From the NCBI RefSeq assembly GCF_002902965.1, contig NZ_CP026106.1, positions 1,922,001 through 1,986,000 of the forward strand: a DNA stretch of 64,000 nt, given 5' to 3'. Below the pieces are notes generated by a model that worked only from the letters and a program-made list of their open reading frames with translations, made no database searches and was not told where the DNA came from. This document shows positions 63,890 through 64,000 of the stretch, in pieces; the stretch's first letter is position 1; every line of letters begins with the position of its first letter. This DNA is from Paraburkholderia hospita. GTDB lineage: Bacteria; Pseudomonadota; Gammaproteobacteria; Burkholderiales; Burkholderiaceae. Position numbers and translations under genes: made by a program.

Positions 63890-64000
63890 ATGGGAACCCT
63901 GTCGCAAAGCCCGCTACCTGTCCGCGACACACCGTCCGGCGCCTCGCACGAGGCCCGCCAACCCCGCGTTGCCGCTTGCATGCAGCGCTTACGCCCATCG
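63890..64000 (+). CDS. Possible N-terminal fragment of a gene divergent from the AraC regulator (partial)
   Basis: An ATG at 63890 opens MGTLSQSPLPVRDTPSGASH and continues to the end of the window without a stop, 37 codons in all. A GGGAGG lies about 14 bases upstream. Hydrophilic N-termini like this are common before membrane transporters, but nothing more can be said. Confidence 0.35.
   Translation, partial: MGTLSQSPLPVRDTPSGASHEARQPRVAACMQRLRPS

Overview
The window is GC-rich chromosomal DNA of a betaproteobacterium. Gene content, codon usage and a hairpin repeat carrying CAAAGAAAAGTAGG suggest Burkholderiaceae, most likely Paraburkholderia or Caballeronia; this is inference, since no rRNA or tRNA gene lies in the window. 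No prophage, CRISPR array or plasmid backbone was seen.

Region 1 (1-23.2 kb) encodes choline and glycine betaine catabolism. A minus-strand operon runs glyA, an M19 dipeptidase-like gene, a DUF5943 gene, dgcA, dgcB, an ETF alpha and an ETF beta gene, and the first 74 bases of a gbcA-like Rieske oxygenase. It is divergent from a GbdR-type regulator (9.5-10.6 kb). Further right are a glutathione-independent formaldehyde dehydrogenase (minus strand) divergent from betI-betB-betA, and an MFS transporter. Together these cover choline to betaine aldehyde to glycine betaine to dimethylglycine to sarcosine, then glycine to serine plus formaldehyde disposal; sarcosine oxidase is not in the window. Between the two blocks are an intact IS4-family element with a 9-bp target duplication, inserted inside a large inverted repeat, and the B12-dependent ribonucleotide reductase nrdJ.

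Region 2 (23.2-34.2 kb) is mixed. It holds a PPP-type phosphatase, an activator-like ATPase without the sigma-54 contact motif, OsmC, a 2-hydroxyacid dehydrogenase, DUF1697, a ClC antiporter and a GltS symporter. It also has decayed sequence: a HAF-repeat gene with one in-frame stop, a gltS 3' remnant and a possible SET-domain 3' remnant.

Region 3 (34.2-44.5 kb) is one long minus-strand operon: a small exported protein, an RND efflux system (adaptor, pump, outer-membrane channel), PqiA-PqiB-PqiC (MCE lipid transport) and a cytochrome c-like protein whose heme motif is CxxCD.

Region 4 (44.5-56.2 kb) looks like a stress or signalling island: a SYLF lipoprotein, a lone receiver protein, a FixJ-type response regulator, a PAS histidine kinase, a patatin phospholipase, acetoacetate decarboxylase, several exported proteins of unknown function (one with 18-residue repeats), an outer-membrane protein and a DUF4239 protein. 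Six copies of a palindrome close to TTGNACCAAGGTNCAA occur here, all in intergenic DNA and found nowhere else in the window by eye. They probably define a local regulon, and this is the most interesting observation in the window.

Region 5 (56.2-64 kb) starts with transposase and LysR remnants. It continues with DUF2164, an alpha/beta hydrolase, a pyruvyl-transferase-like protein, a tandem-sensor GGDEF protein, two VOC proteins and an AraC regulator.
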